Shown: positions 11,938-32,300 of the stretch, in pieces
How the letters are laid out: each line of letters starts with the position of its first letter
Position numbering within the stretch: position 1 is the first letter of the stretch
Assembly: GCA_963978895.1 (NCBI GenBank)
Contig: OZ022246.1
Coordinates: 1,564,605 to 1,628,604 of the forward strand
Source: Erpobdella octoculata
Lineage: Eukaryota > Annelida > Clitellata > Hirudinida > Erpobdellidae
Direction: 5' to 3'
Length of the DNA stretch: 64,000 bases
Notes under the pieces: model-generated
What the model was told of the DNA's origin: nothing
The model's input: the letters and a program-made list of their open reading frames with translations, nothing else
The model's database searches: none
Program-made: the position numbers and the translations under genes

Positions 11938-13126
11938 AAGTGATTGAGTCGGTTATTGACTGCGAACAACTTCTTTTTGTATAATTATTTGTGTCATTTA
12001 TGTCAGTTTTTTTTATACATACAATCTTGTTTATATATTATTGAGTCAAATAATTAAAATAAATGTTTATGGCTTCTTAGAGATTGATATTAGGGTTGTC
12101 AGTCAGCTTTTATGATGGCTCGAATGGGAGATGTTCTGCGGTCAAGAACCAATAAACTGTCATCAAGGACCAATATTTAAGCTATCATGCATAGTTTTTA
12201 AGACCATTCAAGATTTCCAAAAGTTTTTCAATTCTGGGTTAATTTCTAACTAGTTTACCTAATTGTTATTTCGTACCCATGGGCTAACGTTCTAAAAAGG
12301 CGCTCAATAGTAAGTTTAATGGAAAGTATGTGTATCCTAAGCGAATGTAAGTGAATAAAAAAATCCGTATTTCAAGTAGCTTTTTGTTTAAATTTCGACT
12401 GCTAAAAAATAAAAGTAATTTAAAAATTTTTAAGACATCGTTTTGAAGCGTAGTTTTCTGCTAGACTTGTTGGCTTTCTCAGCAGTTACTTACCTGGTAG
12501 CTTTGGACTGCACAGACCAATAGCGTGCACGCAAATGACGGAAGTATATCATGTGGCAGCTGATGATGATAATTTTGTAAAGCGCTCTGGGCGTGTTTTT
12601 TTTTTATTCACCATGTTTATCAACCACACTCACCAAAGCGTTTTTTAACTCACCAAGTTTTTCCGTCACGCGTTTTTTATTCACCTGGTGAACAGATCAA
12701 CCATAAAAATCTCGGTGGATCAGACTGGTGAATGAAAAAACACGCCCTCTCTGGCCATATCCAAAACAAGCAGAAATTTTCTACACGTAACCCCATTAAT
12801 ATATTCAATTATATTAAGAGAGTCGCCTGTTTCTATTTATTACCGGAATTTTCAGACTCGTCTGGTAGATTTTTAAACCATATGTTTTAACCACTCATTT
12901 TATAAATAAATAAAATTAAATACGAACGCTGTTGATGATATATTTCTAAAAAATAAACATTAAAACAATATTTATTTTTAAATATTTCATTATGTGCGAA
13001 CGCCCATCCAAATTAGCAATCCCAAATTATAATCGTGCGATATAGTATCGCGCAGAACAACTGCTCTTTAAAAGTACTAAACACCGGGCGGCAGTTTAAC
13101 AGTTGCGCAAATTACTCGTCGTTGCG
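11938..13126 (+). other. FLCN 3' flank and PCYT2 upstream region
   Basis: AT-rich spacer between two genes transcribed in the same direction. AATAAA at 12058-12063 is the probable FLCN polyadenylation signal. The MITE at 12589-12747 lies here. The last 100 bp before the PCYT2 ATG are GC-richer and probably contain its promoter or 5' UTR; I see no clear TATA box. Confidence 0.55.
12589..12747. mobile_element. MITE with GGGCGTG termini
   Basis: A 159-bp element with inverted ends. The left end is GGGCGTG followed by a T-run and ATTCACC; the right end reads GGGCGTGTTTTTTCATTCACC as reverse complement. TCT abuts both ends, a possible 3-bp target duplication. Internal repeats of CTCACCAA and TTCACC echo the termini. 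No coding capacity. Confidence 0.65.
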
Positions 13127-22486
<9,360 letters not shown>

Positions 22487-25456
22487 CGGGGGAGGGGACG
22501 AGCCGCAGAAAGCCTCGCGACCATGGCCGACGTGGAAACGATTCTTCGTTTGTAATCATTCGTAGACGGGCGCTCGAGGGGTTGTCGATTTGTTTCGGGT
22601 CGTCTGATTGTGTTTGCGTCATCGTCGGTGGTTTTAACTAATAACTATGTGATCACAGGGTCCATGATAATTTTAGCTGTTGTTGTCGTCGTTTCTCCTT
22701 ATGGTAACGTTGGCGACGCAAGCGGCGGTGGTGATGATGATGTATCTCATAATTTTGTCATCTAAATTTCACTTTCTTTTTTTTCTGTTTTTTTATGGAA
22801 ATCATTTGCAATGCCGATTGTGATAGCCCTGATTGATTCTTTCATTTGTCCTCATTTCCTCCCCCACATTTCTGCTCGCGAGTGAGCATATTCGTACGCT
22901 CTTCGTTGCAAGAGTGGTGATTTTTTGTTTGCGTAACACGTTTTTTTTTCAATGCACTTTTTCTCGATGTTTCGTAAAAATTTTTTCCTTCTCCGACGAT
23001 CCGGATACATCGCATGCGAACTTTTGTCGTGTAAATGTTAGCAACAGCTGGAGTTTGCGCGAGTTTGGTAAGTTTTTCGATAGTCGGCGGTTAGGTTAAA
23101 CTGGAGTTTGTAATTCATCAAAGCTGTTTATATCGTTTAATTTATGTTAATGTATTAATTTATACACGTATATATTATTAATTGTATTTGAGCAAATTCA
23201 TCATGATAGATTTGATACCGGTCGGCGACGGTTCTTGCGTTTCGATTTTTGCTGGAATTTGAGCGGAATTTCGTTTTTGCGATTTTACATCATGCCTGGA
23301 TAAAGAGAGAGAGAGAAGAGAAAGTCATGCATGCGAGTGTTGTTGTCTTATCTCACTGAGCACAAAATATTTTACTTTCTATGTTTTCTTGTTGTTCATA
23401 GCAGCTTTCATTTTCACTCACATTCTAATATATATATATATATATAGATATATAGATATAATATATTTATTTGTATAAAAATATATGCGTTGGTGTGTGT
23501 GTGTGTAGACCTCTTCTTAAGATTTGTCACAACTCCGACTAGCATAGACCAAGGACTAGTGAAAGTTAGAGCAGAGTTTTGCAATCCGGTGCATATCAGG
23601 CTGAATTTCGTTGATGATCGGTCAGTCACATCTTACTCAACCGTCGGAAAATATGTGTCGACTATGACGTTAACATTAATAATAATGCTATAATAATAAT
23701 ACGTGTTGTCAAATTATATCAATATATTGTCCCATAGCTAGCTGCTAGATTTCTAGTTAGCCACTAGAGTATATTGTTACTGCATTTATCGAGTATAAGC
23801 GGAGTGAAAAGATAACAATTCAACCCGGCACCATCCACTGGAACGAGTTGTCGGACATCGGCCAGTCATCGCTTTACGGTTTGCAAAGTATTCCGCCGTA
23901 TCGGTATCGTATCCAATGTATCCCGTCGTCGTCGTGCTTCCTTAGAGAGAAGTCTCGTATCATCTACTTTACCGATCGTAAACCGAGAACTGCACGCGCA
24001 ATCGTTATTTGTACATATAATACGTACGTCGTAGAAGTGAAAATATTATCGGTTTCGTCGACGCAAGTCATTCTCGTAACGTGTGCGTTCTTTTACTCTC
24101 GTTTAAGCATGTATTCACGCATACTGAGATGAGGAAAGTTTACATTTTCGATTCAACTGCATCATTTAAACTGAGGGGCTCATTTGGAATGTAATTTTTT
24201 TTTCTTTTCGTGTGTTCTTGTTTCTTAAGGAATTTCATCGAATTCGAATCTGTAAAAAAAATGAATAATGTAAAAATCTCTACGAATTGTGAGGAGAAAT
24301 TGATTGGATAATAAATAAACTTCGATTTGACCAGGAAGCCTTTTTGATTTTTTTCGTCCAAAAAAAAATAAAGAAAACTGCTCAATTCAGTATCTTAAAT
24401 TTTGAAATTTGTTCATTCTTTAATGCGACAAAATGTCATTGACTGAGTCACGGGTAGTTTTCAGGCATATCCAGAATTCTTTTGAGCTGCTGACTGATGA
24501 AGGAGATTTTGGAAGAGAGGACGATAAACCTCTAATTTGCCTTAGAGCCGAAAAGCACACGGGAATGGTGCAGCCTATTCGTATGTGCATGGATAGATCT
24601 GCATCCAGATATATATATACCAAGTTCTCGCACAGACCAGATGTCACAACCATGTCTCGACCAATCCGAAAGCGCATCTCTTGAGCCAAGAAAAACCAGA
24701 AGAGTTACCATAGCAGCATCTCCCGCTTCAAGAATGTCCGAAATAACCTTCAAAACCTCAGTCTCTGTAGAACGGAAACGTCGATAAGGGAAAGTAATTT
24801 GTTTATTTTAACACTCGTTGATCCTATACAGAACAAAACATTCAAAAAGTTTCAATATTACAGGGAGGTTAGATATACGGCGATACGACACTAGATCAGA
24901 GGAAAACGTTACTCTTCAGAATTATTAAGTAAAAACGCCATAGAGTTTATCAGAATTACATCTCATCCATACAACAAATGCGATTGATTTTTCCAGCATC
25001 TTAGAAAAACAATAAGATTATACGAATAAGAAACATCAACTTTACCAGAATTTTACAGTACATAATACATAATAAACATTTCAGTGATATGTAAATATGT
25101 GATAATACTACAATAATAACATGCACAAAAAATACTGTATCTTACTAAGAGCAGTAAATAACGCCGTGATTTAAACGATAAAAAAAATAAAACGAAAGCG
25201 AGCCGTCGTAGAAAAAGAGAGAAAACGAATTGCATCGAGGTAGAAATGAATGCTGAATAATAGAATAATATCACATGTCATGGTCGTACAGTAAATATGA
25301 ACGCAGCATTACGATCGGTCGGCGAAGAATACGCCGTAACGATTAGAATTCGATTTCAATGTATAAAATAAATCAATAAAGATCAAGTAGGACCTCCGGG
25401 GTTGGGAAATTGCTTCGTTGCATGAAGAGGTGATTCGAGCAGATCGTTTGGGAAAG
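22487..25456. other. PCYT2 3' flank and intergenic DNA
   Basis: About 3 kb between the PCYT2 stop and the cyclin stop on the other strand, so the genes converge here. The first 600 bp are comparatively GC-rich and probably 3' UTR. An open stretch at 23848-24132 has no recognisable protein similarity. The retroelement fragment at 24440-24792 lies within. I see no other gene. Confidence 0.55.
24440..24792 (-). mobile_element. Non-LTR retrotransposon reverse-transcriptase fragment
   Basis: Minus-strand reading gives PYRRFRSTETEVLKVISDIL then EAGDAAMVTLLVFL, the start of a CR1/Jockey-type reverse transcriptase palm (typical pattern YRRxxSTETALLxVxxDIL...VTLLxLLD). After a jump to another frame comes YIYLDADLSM, then CFSALRQIRGLSSSLP, which matches the post-palm thumb region (typical LGVYxDxDLSM...CFxALRQIRSIRRS). 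The catalytic YxDD segment between them is missing, so this is a dead copy with an internal deletion and a frameshift. Confidence 0.7.
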
Positions 25457-27308
25457 TCAAAGTTTCTTGAGCAGATCGGTGCAAGTCGAGATGTAGTGAT
25501 CCAGCGGAAAAATTTTGATTTCGGCAACCTTGTTGTATCTGGAATGGTTGAAAAGTTCAACTTGTATATATAAAAGCGTTCATGCCACAGCGGTCGTTTA
25601 GCAGGATCGAGGACTCGGATAAGCCATTCTATTTGTAAAAACTGCAGTGCAGTCGGTTGCCCGGGGAAATCGCGCTTTCCCATAAGAAGAAGCGAATTGA
25701 TATTTAACGAAACATATAAACACAGGAAAAATGAAAATACGTTGAAAAATTAAAAACCTCTTGGAAGCGTATCTTTCGTAAATATATTGCTGCAAGGAGT
25801 TTCGTTTCGTAACGGACAGGTAAACGTCTATGACGCAGAACGTCAGCTGTTCGTACGTGTATCCAGACACCTTTTCCAGTTTTTTGTTCTGTCGGCAAAC
25901 GTGACGTTAGAATTTTTTTAAACATAAAAAATGACGACGTATTAAAACAATGCGAGTGAACCAAACGCGGAACTGACCCACGGTTCCAAGTGGGAGACCA
26001 TTCTGGCGAAGATAACACAGGAGGCTGCAATCTCGCTCGGTAAGAAGACAAGGCTGCGTTCACCATCGACCATCATCAGCTGGAGAAAATACTGAAATTA
26101 AATTGTAATAACAGTTTACTGTCTGCTAAAAGAGAAAAAAACAAACATTTATAAATAATTTGACTAATATAATATATATATATATATAATTGTATCAGAT
26201 TTGTTTTTCTCTGACCATTGAAAGGAGAGCGATGTTTGGATTGGCTTCGAACTCCTTCAGAAATCTATAGCAGAAATAACCTACAGTGGGCGGAGTCACG
26301 TTGAAATTCAAGACCTGTAATACCGACGCCTCCATTTCTAAAATCTGTGAATTCCCGGGATTTAACTCGTTAACTCCACAATAAAATAGTTGATTCGTTG
26401 AATCAAATTTGCAAAAAAACAGACTTGATCGCAGCTGTATCCATTTTCAGACAGTTCAGCCATCTCCTTCACTTCCCGAATGTTTCGATAACTGTCTATT
26501 TTCCTTTATAATCATATAAATGAGTTTATTCTTTAGTTACTTGAAATCATAAAAATAAATACGTCTACTATAAGCCAGAGATGTTGTACTTGGTACTCGT
26601 ACTAAAGTTGTACTCGAGTACGTTTTTTAAGTACTCGTATTCGTACTTGAAGCCTTGGTACTCGTATTCGTACTCGTTTTCCACCCAGTACTGACTAGCA
26701 GAGATCTAGTACTTGATGCTCGTACTCATACTCGAGTACAACTCAAGTACGTTTTTCAAGTACTCGTACTCATACCCGATACCATGTCACTAGTACTTGC
26801 AACATCTCTGCTATAAGCCTTTCTTGAAAAAAAAACAAACAAAACTAACCATGCAATAAAGAGGCAAGCGATGACGAGAAGCTGCGACTTCTCTTCCGTC
26901 ACGACGGCGCCCAAAGAAAGGTACCTGTCGAAATAGTTCAGCGACAGAGACCAAACGACTTGCGACAGGTGGTAGTGGTCGCATATGTGAGACAGCCAGT
27001 CGAACAGCAGCGTCCTGTTCTTGTGGGTGAGGTGCGGCTGCTTGCTCATGTAGCTGGGGTGCGGCCTGTTTTTCAGCTGCGCAAAAACAAAAAAAGTGGC
27101 AAACGAGTGTTGATGTTTACCACAAAAATCATTTACATCCATTTAAAATAAAAGAAATTCGACTAAAATATTATAAATTTCAATCGGCTAGGTTTAAAAA
27201 CCTATTGCGAAAAATAGAGTTCGTACAGACCTCGTTTTCTCTGCAACATTTCATAACTTCTTCATCATATTCACTCGCATCATCATACAACTTTATCTTT
27301 CTCAACAT
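25457..27308 (-). CDS. Divergent A/B-type cyclin
   Basis: Seven minus-strand exons in transcription order: 27308-27231, 27076-26850, 26503-26425, 26344-26216, 26091-25978, 25888-25758 and 25538-25457 (stop TGA); 279 residues if the ATG at 27308 is the start. Seen: an N-terminal cyclin box with RPHPSYMSKQPHLTHKNRTL, FDWLSHICDHYHLS, NYFDRYLS and ACLFIAWK. A C-terminal box follows with MEASVLQVLNFNVTPPT, FLPSEIAASCV and GYTYEQL, ending QQYIYERYASKRYNKV, close to the cyclin A tail. Cyclins activate CDKs at the G1/S or G2/M transitions. The usual KxEE after FIA is KIDS here and no N-terminal destruction box is visible, so the protein is either divergent or lacks an upstream exon. The exon-3 acceptor at 26504 was preferred over 26492 because it retains the box lysine. 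Intron 2 carries the hAT-like MITE. Cyclin A-like is the best guess; the subtype is uncertain. Confidence 0.85.
26576..26810. mobile_element. hAT-like MITE with perfect 8-bp target duplication
   Basis: A 235-bp element with perfect 11-bp inverted ends CAGAGATGTTG...CAACATCTCTG, flanked by identical 8-bp direct repeats CTATAAGC (26568-26575 and 26811-26818). The interior is built from repeated GTACTCGTACT/GAGTAC blocks, many of them palindromic. There is no transposase. The CAGAGATG end and 8-bp duplication are diagnostic of the hAT superfamily. It sits in intron 2 of the cyclin gene. Confidence 0.9.
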
Positions 27309-28279
27309 TTTTCTTGGCCTTGGCTTTTTTTGATGATATATTCTTCCTTTGTGAAGAATGTAGAATTAACTATTGTAGTAAGACTAACTACGACATGGAC
27401 TACTATACACTATAGTATACTAATACTACTATGAATCGTGCAACATCTCTTCTCCACGCTCCACGCTCCACACCTCACTACACGCTAAAAATAAAATAAA
27501 AACACAACTTGTAAATAAAGCATAGATATCACAAGTAAGCCTTATAATATAACAGGCCCGGCAAGATAATTTCATCCGAGGAAAAATCTTATCAAACGAT
27601 TCCTCGCAGACAGAACCAAAACAAAACATTTATTAAAATAATACAGGTAGTACGTAGTTTAGTTAGTTCTCACGTGTTTGCAGTGTCATCATTAAAATTA
27701 ATAAATCACCGCAAAACTGCTTGATAGGTTAATTCTTTAGCATGGAGCGTAGAAACCGCAGTAAGTCACTGTTAATGTAATCTAATGAAAAGTTTGGCCG
27801 AAATTATACTAGCTTTAGCTTTGCTTTTGCTGATTGATGAAGAAATCTGAGCTAGCTTCTGCTCGTTACAAGATACAAATATGCATAATTAGAACGTGTT
27901 CGATCAGCTGTCGACGGTATTCAATACATCGACAGCGTGAAAATCACTTTTGATCGTAATTAACTGCTGCAATAGATTTGTTATAATTTTTATAACATTC
28001 TTGAAAGTGTTTAATGCGCAATAAAACAAAAGCAGTATATGATGTTTTATTTTTTTGTAATACAAATTTAAATTAAAAATAAATAATTAAAAACAAATTA
28101 AAAAATTATTTTTATTACAAGTTTTGACCACAGCCTATTCATTCTCAAAGATTTGTTGCCATGGTAACTGTTTATTACTGAAAAAGCATCTGCTTCGGCG
28201 TAAACATGAAAATAAAAAACTAATTGATAAGAACTGAAAATATAAAATTATATAGTTTGAAAATAAGTTATATTTGACA
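27309..28279. other. Divergent intergenic region between cyclin and ARMC3
   Basis: About 970 bp separating two start codons on opposite strands, so probably both promoters lie here. It contains a CACGTG at 27671-27676, imperfect ACTATAGTA repeats near 27400-27430, and the perfect X-box at 28155-28168. No exon seen. Confidence 0.55.
28155..28168. promoter_or_regulatory. RFX-type X-box upstream of ARMC3
   Basis: GTTGCCATGGTAAC is a perfect palindromic match to the RFX consensus GTNRCC(N0-3)RGYAAC. It ends 111 bp before the ARMC3 start codon, within the window where functional X-boxes of ciliary genes lie. ARMC3 is associated with cilia and sperm flagella, so RFX control is a natural reading. 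Confidence 0.75.
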
Positions 28280-29297
28280 ATGGGTAAGCAAACAAACGAA
28301 AAAGAAAAGGTAAATAACACTTATTTTTTAGTTGGTTAAAATAGTTAAATAGTACCTATAGTTATAGTATAGAAGACTGACTTAGTATAGTATATAGTAT
28401 AGAATAGTAGAATAGTATAGCACTACACTATAGATAGTTACTATAGTATAGTTAATAAAATAAATAAATAGTACCTATGACCACGACCTATACTATACTA
28501 TAACGAAAAAACGGTTAGTGCTTCAGTTAGTGATTATTAATTAGTTCGTTAGTAGACTGACGACTGACTAGTGGAGTCTGCTAGCGTTGAGCAGTGGGTG
28601 GCGCATCCAAGAGTTTTTTTGGAAAGGGTCTGGACCTGAATTGACCTAAAAACATTTTTAATGTATACTTTTTATCTTATACATTTGATTCTTATTAATT
28701 TATTACTCTATTTAATTATACAAATTTGTGATTAATCCACTTCAAAAATGATAAGCATCCTAAGTTTCATTATGCCGATTGAAGCAAAGCCAACCTTATA
28801 TTTTTGAATTAAAAAAGTTTTTCATCGATTATATCCGATAGGTCGACCGTCAGGCAAATAGCGATCAAATTTTGAACGCCTTGGCGATGCTGGATAGTAC
28901 TCACGATGACGAGATAAGCAACGGATGTGTTCTCCTCTATCAAAACATCGAGAAAAGTAAACATTTAGTCATTTTCATCATCACTGAGAGAGGCATGTTT
29001 GTTTGTAAACATTGTCAACTCTTTAGGACGTCATTTATTTTTGTTGACTCATCACAGGTTCTGGAATTTAATTTAATTTTTTATTATTCTTGTCTTACAG
29101 GTGACGACAACAAGTTGGCGCTTCTGAACGCAGATGGCTGCGTGTCAAAATTATACGAACACCTCGGTCACGAATGCCTCAGCGTCAAAAGGCTGTCGTC
29201 TATGATCCTGGCCAGTCTGAGTCTCCACGGTTGGTTATTATTCAGCTTTTTTTTTCTTGAAATATTAACATTACTGCCTGTCTTGCTTGAAGATGAC

Positions 29298-29374
<77 letters not shown>

Positions 29375-32300
29375 CGATGACGACGATGATGATGATGATA
29401 ATAATGATGATGATGATGGATGTGATAATTATGATGATGTGATTAAATGACAAATCTGATTTTTTTTTCATTGCAGCCGATGTAAGAAAGTACTTGAGAA
29501 AACTGCCAAAATTTATACAGAGTCTCATTTGCTTACTAGAAAATGAAGGTTGTTTCTTTTTTTAAGTTTTTTTTAAAACTAGTTTTGATATAATTTGCAG
29601 AGTATTAACTGGTGGTGATGATGATGAGAAGGATGTTTTTTATTTACTTTAATATAAACTTTATTTAAACTTTATTTCATTTTTATTTTTCATCTGTATA
29701 TCTATTTATCTTCTAATTTATTAACTTGTTTCTCTAAAATAGAATAAATAACTTTTGAATGATTCAAGAAAAAATTTCCTGGTTGCAGAAGATGCCGTCC
29801 TCGTGGAAAACGTCCTACTATGTCTCTCCTCGCTGGCCCTAGAGTGGGGCTGCAAAGCCACGATCTGCGATCTCGGAGGTCTCACATCGATCATGGGCTG
29901 TCTGTCACGTTTGGATCCTGACGTGGTCAAAAATGCCCTCCAAGCTTTAGCCCTTGTGCTACAAGTGAGAGAACGTTTACTTGAATTCAAATTTTATGAT
30001 GTAGACAAACATCTGAATAAAGTAGGCATCCTTTAATTTGATTTGATTTGATTTGATTTGATTTGATTTGATTTGATTTGATTTGATTTGATTTGATTTG
30101 ATTTGATTTGATTTGATTTGATTTGATTTCGTTTCGTTTCGTTTCATTTCATTTTATTTTGTTTTATTTTATTTTATTTTGTTTTATTTTATTTTATTAT
30201 ATTTTATGCGATGCGATGCAATGTGATGTGGTGTGATGTAGTGTGTTCTAGCGTGATTCAATAATAGTCATTGACCTGATAGATAATATAATTAATATTT
30301 TTCACTCCAAGGATCACGATGCCAAAGCAGCTTTCCACGCCTGCAACAACGTCGAACAGCTTTTCGGCTTTCTTTCGTCGAAATATTCCGTTATTAAACT
30401 CCACGCAATTGCCGTTTTAAAGCAGGCTTCAGAACATTGTGAGATCCTACTTGTGTGGTTTTCATCTAGTATCATGTGGAGATTTTTTAGGAATTCAACG
30501 TGAAAATACAGTCAATGGGATTATTCGGATTTATAATTTTAAAAAGTTTTAAGAGTTTTTCATTTAATTAAGCAAAGTTTGTTCACAGCTGATATGAATA
30601 TTTTATTTGCATAAATTTATCAAATCAATCAAATCAAATTTATTTAACGCCAATGTCGTAAACGAATCTGAGGCGAATTTAGGCGTTTTTGCGCAAATGC
30701 TAGCTAGCTATGCTGATGTGTTGGAATTCTTACAGTTGTATTGTAAAAGTGCATTTAATTCTTTCAACAAAAAAATGAAAACAAATAATCAAAGGTCACT
30801 TGAGAAGCGACATGTGCACACGAGGACTTGTTGAAATTCTAACGAGGTTCCTGAAAGACCCGTCTAATGGCGACTTGCACTCCTACGCGCTGGATCTCCT
30901 TTCCAAGTGTCTCTCCGCTGCTAAAGCCGTACAGGTACGCGAACGCCTGTACTTTGTTTTTCGATGTTTTCTTTCTGCTGCGATGAATCGATTTTTGACC
31001 GATTTTCGCGTTCAGGAGTTTTGCAACTTGTGCGGCGTCAAAGTCCTGCTGGGTTTTCTGAAGACGGATTCGGACGAGGAGAAGAAGTCCGTCAGGAAGG
31101 AGACGAAGAACAATCCGAGCATTTCCAGACAGAAGAAGTACAAGGAGGCCGAAGGTTTTGCACGACTGGATTGATTAGTATCGTTAAGCGTAATGAATAA
31201 TTAATTAGTTACTGATTATTTCATAAAGCGTAATGAATAATTAATTAGTAGCTGATTATTTCATAAAGCGTAATGAATAATTAATTAGTAACTGATTATT
31301 TCATAAAGCGTTATGAATAATTAATTAGTTACTGATTATCTCGTAAAGTGTAATGAATAATTAATTAGTTACTGATTATCTCGTAAAGTGTAATGAATAA
31401 TTAATTAGTTACGGATTATTTTGTAAAGTGTAATGAATAATTAATTAGTTAGTGATTATTTTGTAACGTGTAATGAATAATTAATAAGTTAGTGATTATT
31501 TCCTAAAGCTTAATTAATAATTTAGTAAATGATTATTTAGTAAAGCTTAATGAATAATCAATTAGTTACTGATTAATTATTTCCTTGTTTGATACGTTGA
31601 CGCAGAGAGACTGAGCCAATCCAAGATGGAGTCCGTTTTGATGCCCGTGCGGGACGTGAAAGATTCCGTCTTCGAGTGTCTCCAGTGGATTGCCGCGCAG
31701 TGTCAGTTGCGGATGATTGAAACGTTACAAAAAAAATTCTCGGTTCATTATAAAGTATAATATTTTTGCAATTTTACAGTGACTTATTACAAGCGTTTGC
31801 AATTGGACGAGGAATTGGACAATTTTCTCTTGGAGCTTTCTGTGGGCATAGATGCTTCTTCAAGGACAATGACATCTTTTGTCAACCTCATAGGAGTCCT
31901 GTCTCACTACGTCAAGAGTCGATTGTTCTTCGGCCAATCAGGTATCTGGGGGGGGGATTTAATATTTTTGCTGTTTTATTTTTTTTTTGTTCTAGCTGGT
32001 AAACAAAAACCTTGTACAAAAATTTCAATACATTTTGAGATTTGGTTTGATGTATGTATGGATTGTATAAAAGAATTTTATTACTTGTGGGATAATAATA
32101 ATTTATTTGTGTTAAATTTTTTTTTAATACAGCTGTGATCACGGAGAAAGTGTTTTCCTCTTTCAACTCGGAAAACATCGAGCATTCCAAAGCGTTGGCT
32201 TTCTTTTTATCGAACCTCACTTACGAATGCCCGACCAATTGCAGGTTGGTTTGACCGCGTGACGGTTCAGCGAGGTCATTTTTTTAATTTTATTAACTCA

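Noticed and set aside
23848..24132. 95-codon ORF between PCYT2 and the cyclin
   Set aside because: No recognisable similarity or splice partners; likely chance in a GC-richer flank.
28872..29450. 192-codon ORF ending in poly-Asp
   Set aside because: ARMC3 exons 2-3 read through introns and the (GAT)n array by chance; splice sites and phase support separate exons.
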